Source: Chersky-840 sp963848335
GTDB taxonomy: Bacteria > Actinomycetota > Acidimicrobiia > Acidimicrobiales > UBA8190
Assembly: GCA_963848335.1 (NCBI GenBank)
Contig: CAWKDD010000006.1
Span: 186,001-250,000, forward strand
Length of the DNA: 64,000 nt
Direction of reading: 5' to 3'
The notes below the pieces were generated by a model, which had not been told where the DNA came from, did not search any database, and worked only from the letters and a program-made list of their open reading frames with translations. A program made the position numbers and the translations under genes. Of this stretch, positions 62,170 through 64,000 are shown in pieces (positions within the stretch are counted from its first letter, which is position 1; every line of letters begins with the position of its first letter).

Positions 62170-63456
62170 TCAGGCGGCCGGGTCCCGGTCCCACACCTGC
62201 TCGAGCCAGCGGGCTGGAGCGCTCGGACGGGACAGGGCCCGGCCGAGCACGGACGCGGCGGCGGCCACGGTGCGGGCCCGCCCCGGGGGGGCGCCCTCGA
62301 GGAGCTCGTTCCAGTAGAGGGACCACCCGCCCGCCAGGGCGCGGCCCACGAGCGGGTGGGTGAGGACCCTCCCCACCACCGCGGCGGCGGCGGGCCTGCC
62401 CACCAGTTGGGAGTGGGCGGCAGCCGCCACCCGGTGGTAGTCGAGGTGGTCCCGGGCGAGCCCGGCGCGGTAGCGGGCCGCGGCGGATCCGGGTCCGGCC
62501 AGCACGGCTTGGGCGGCTCGCCTCCCGCTGGTCATGGCGTGGGCGATGCCCTCGCCCTGCAGGGGGTTCACCAGCCCGGCGGCGTCACCGGTGAGGAGTA
62601 CGGGGCCGGCGGCGGGGGTGGTCCCCACCAGGCCCATCTTCAGCCAGCCCCCGAGCCGGCCCGGCCCCGAGCCGTCCCCCGGGCTCTGCACCAGCCCGAG
62701 CCGGCGGAGGTGCTCGAGGAACTCGGGCAGGAGGCGCACGGCCCCGGCCCCGGCCCGACGGTCCGTCCCGGTGCCGATGCCCAGCCCGGCGTTGGCGCGC
62801 CCGTCGGGCCCGGGGAACAGCCAGCCGTAGCCGGGGAAGATGCGTCCGCGCTGGCGCTCCCACAGCACGATGTGGGGCACGGCCACGGGCTCCTCGAGGT
62901 ACACCCGCACGGCGAAGCCCCACAGCACCCGGCGGGGGTCGACGAGCCCGGCGGCGTCGGCGACCCGGCTGGTGGCGCCGTCGGCCCCGATCACGACGTC
63001 GGCCCGCAGCTTCCGACCGCCGTCCAGCGCGATCTCGACGGCCGCGCCCGCTTCGTCGCGACTCCCTCCGACGTCCTCGACGCGGCCCCTCACCGCCTCG
63101 GCCCCGGCGTCGAGGGCCTGGCCGGCCAGCCAGGCGTCGAGGCCTTGCCGGGGCAGGGCGACGCCGTGCCCGGGGTAGTCGGCGCCCTCGAAGCACGGCA
63201 GCACCACCCGCCGCCCCGAGGGGCCCACCACCACCATGTCCCCCACCCGCAGGGCGCCGGGGCCCGGCCCGAGGCCGAGCTCACGCAGCACGCCGAGCCC
63301 GCGGGGCCCCACCACGTCGCCGCACGCCTTGTCGCGGGGGAAGGCGGCCTTGTCCACCAGCGCCACCCGGGCGCCGGCCCGGGCCAGGACCAGCGCGGCC
63401 ACCGCTCCGGCGGGCCCCGAGCCCACCACCGCCACGTCGAAGCGCTCGGTGACCAA
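62170..63456 (-). CDS. Geranylgeranyl reductase-family flavoprotein (MenJ-like)
   Basis: A 428-residue FAD oxidoreductase. The FAD site is VAVVGSGPAGAVAALVLARA, then RDKACGDVVGPRGLGVL. The FAD-contact motif is LTGDAAGLVNPLQGEGI. This family saturates isoprenoid chains, as MenJ does for menaquinone in Mycobacterium. The divergent neighbour is menG/ubiE, as around mycobacterial menJ (Rv0561c), so a menaquinone role is likely. TTG 63456 with GGGGGG upstream is the start. No alternative ATG or GTG is near. Confidence 0.85.
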   Translation of the reverse strand: MVTERFDVAVVGSGPAGAVAALVLARAGARVALVDKAAFPRDKACGDVVGPRGLGVLRELGLGPGPGALRVGDMVVVGPSGRRVVLPCFEGADYPGHGVALPRQGLDAWLAGQALDAGAEAVRGRVEDVGGSRDEAGAAVEIALDGGRKLRADVVIGADGATSRVADAAGLVDPRRVLWGFAVRVYLEEPVAVPHIVLWERQRGRIFPGYGWLFPGPDGRANAGLGIGTGTDRRAGAGAVRLLPEFLEHLRRLGLVQSPGDGSGPGRLGGWLKMGLVGTTPAAGPVLLTGDAAGLVNPLQGEGIAHAMTSGRRAAQAVLAGPGSAAARYRAGLARDHLDYHRVAAAAHSQLVGRPAAAAVVGRVLTHPLVGRALAGGWSLYWNELLEGAPPGRARTVAAAASVLGRALSRPSAPARWLEQVWDRDPAA

Positions 63457-63501
63457 AGAATTCCCCCCACATCGACGGGCGTTCTGTGGGATTGTCGCAC
63501 C

Positions 63502-64000
63502 GTGCGCCACGACTCGCTCTCCACCGGCGCCCGCAACAGCCGCTTCGCCCGCCGGCTGTTCTCCGGCCTTCCCGAGCGTTACGACCGGTTGGCGGAGCTG
63601 CTGTCGCTGGGCCAGAACGGCCGCTGGCGCCGGGCCATGGTGGACCACGTCGTGCCCGGCGAGCCCCGTCGCATCCTCGACGTGGCCACCGGCCCGGCGG
63701 GCGTGGCGCTCCAACTGGCGGAGCGCACCGGCGCGCAGGTGGTGGGGATCGACCTCACCGAGACCATGCTGCGACAAGGAAAAGCCAACGTGGCGCGGGC
63801 CGGGGCCGACGGGCACATCCAGGTCGTGCTGGGCCGGGGCGAGCAGCTGCCGTTTCCCGACGCCACCTTCGACGCGGTCACCTTCACCTACCTCCTTCGG
63901 TACGTCGAGGACCCCGCCGCCACCCTGCGCGAGCTGGCCCGGGTGGTGCGGCCGGGCGGGACGGTGGCCAACTTGGAGTTCCTCGTCCCCTCCAGCCGGT
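63502..64000 (+). CDS. menG: Demethylmenaquinone / ubiquinone methyltransferase MenG/UbiE, N-terminal part
   Basis: The first 166 residues, running off the window. SLSTGARNSRFARRLFSGLP, LPERYDRLAELLSLGQNGRW, and the SAM motif RRILDVATGPAGVALQLAE. Then VVGIDLTETMLRQGK and the UbiE signature FTYLLRYVEDPAATLRELAR. GTG 63502 lies six bases after ATTGT, a possible leaderless start. It is divergent from the MenJ-like gene by 45 bases, so both serve menaquinone. Confidence 0.9.
   Translation, partial: MRHDSLSTGARNSRFARRLFSGLPERYDRLAELLSLGQNGRWRRAMVDHVVPGEPRRILDVATGPAGVALQLAERTGAQVVGIDLTETMLRQGKANVARAGADGHIQVVLGRGEQLPFPDATFDAVTFTYLLRYVEDPAATLRELARVVRPGGTVANLEFLVPSSR

Overview
The window is GC-rich DNA from a high-GC actinobacterium. 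It carries the chromosomal replication-origin neighbourhood. On the minus strand this reads dnaA, dnaN, recF, dciA, gyrB, gyrA. On the plus strand it reads rpmH, rnpA, yidD, yidC, jag, rsmG, parA, parB. Beyond parB come cwlM, trxA, trxB, murJ, a DUF6049-like gene, cca, ino1, a padR gene and a DUF5318 gene, which is close to the Mycobacterium order. The catabolic genes, codon use and a LAGLIDADG-like gene beside parA suggest a deep actinobacterial lineage (Acidimicrobiia-like). That placement is inference, not proven.

Layout. 1-9.8 kb: a catabolic block (aldehyde dehydrogenase, acyl-CoA ligase, two amidohydrolases, thiolase-like protein, ferredoxin and P450) with a near-identical palindrome at its two control regions, then a RodZ-like protein and a VOC enzyme. 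10.3-19.0 kb: a GGDEF-EAL protein followed by a cytoplasmic helical-repeat protein, a PelF-like glycosyltransferase, a PelG-like transporter and two exported proteins. This looks like a reduced Pel-type exopolysaccharide module. 19.28 kb: tRNA-Ile(GAT). 19.5-25.0 kb: a tightly overlapped minus-strand operon of an Hpt/receiver/degenerate-GGDEF hub, a membrane-anchored HEAT-type protein, a processive family-2 glycosyltransferase and a receiver-Hpt protein. This is the best candidate for an undescribed system: a polysaccharide synthase under phosphorelay control. 25.4-29.5 kb: small ABM-like protein, TetR regulator, ABC exporter and a second P450. 29.5-46 kb: origin core, with oriC between dnaA and dnaN and two parS-like sites before parA. 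46-58 kb: CwlM pseudo-amidase, thioredoxin system, MurJ, cca, ino1 and padR. 58.4-64 kb: DUF5318, a DUF929-like CPFC protein with VKOR (disulfide formation), an ECF sigma factor with an alkyltransferase/Ada fusion, a geranylgeranyl-reductase-type flavoprotein and a partial menG/ubiE.

A striking technical feature is about 17 single-base frame breaks, about 14 of them +1. Several lie in genes that cannot be dispensable: gyrA, dnaN, parB, rsmG, jag and cca. Restoring one base each time gives full-length, family-like proteins with lengths divisible by three. I therefore annotate these genes as intact loci with probable sequence errors, and treat start and stop positions accordingly. Gene overlaps of the ATGA/GTGA type are very common and helped to decide starts.
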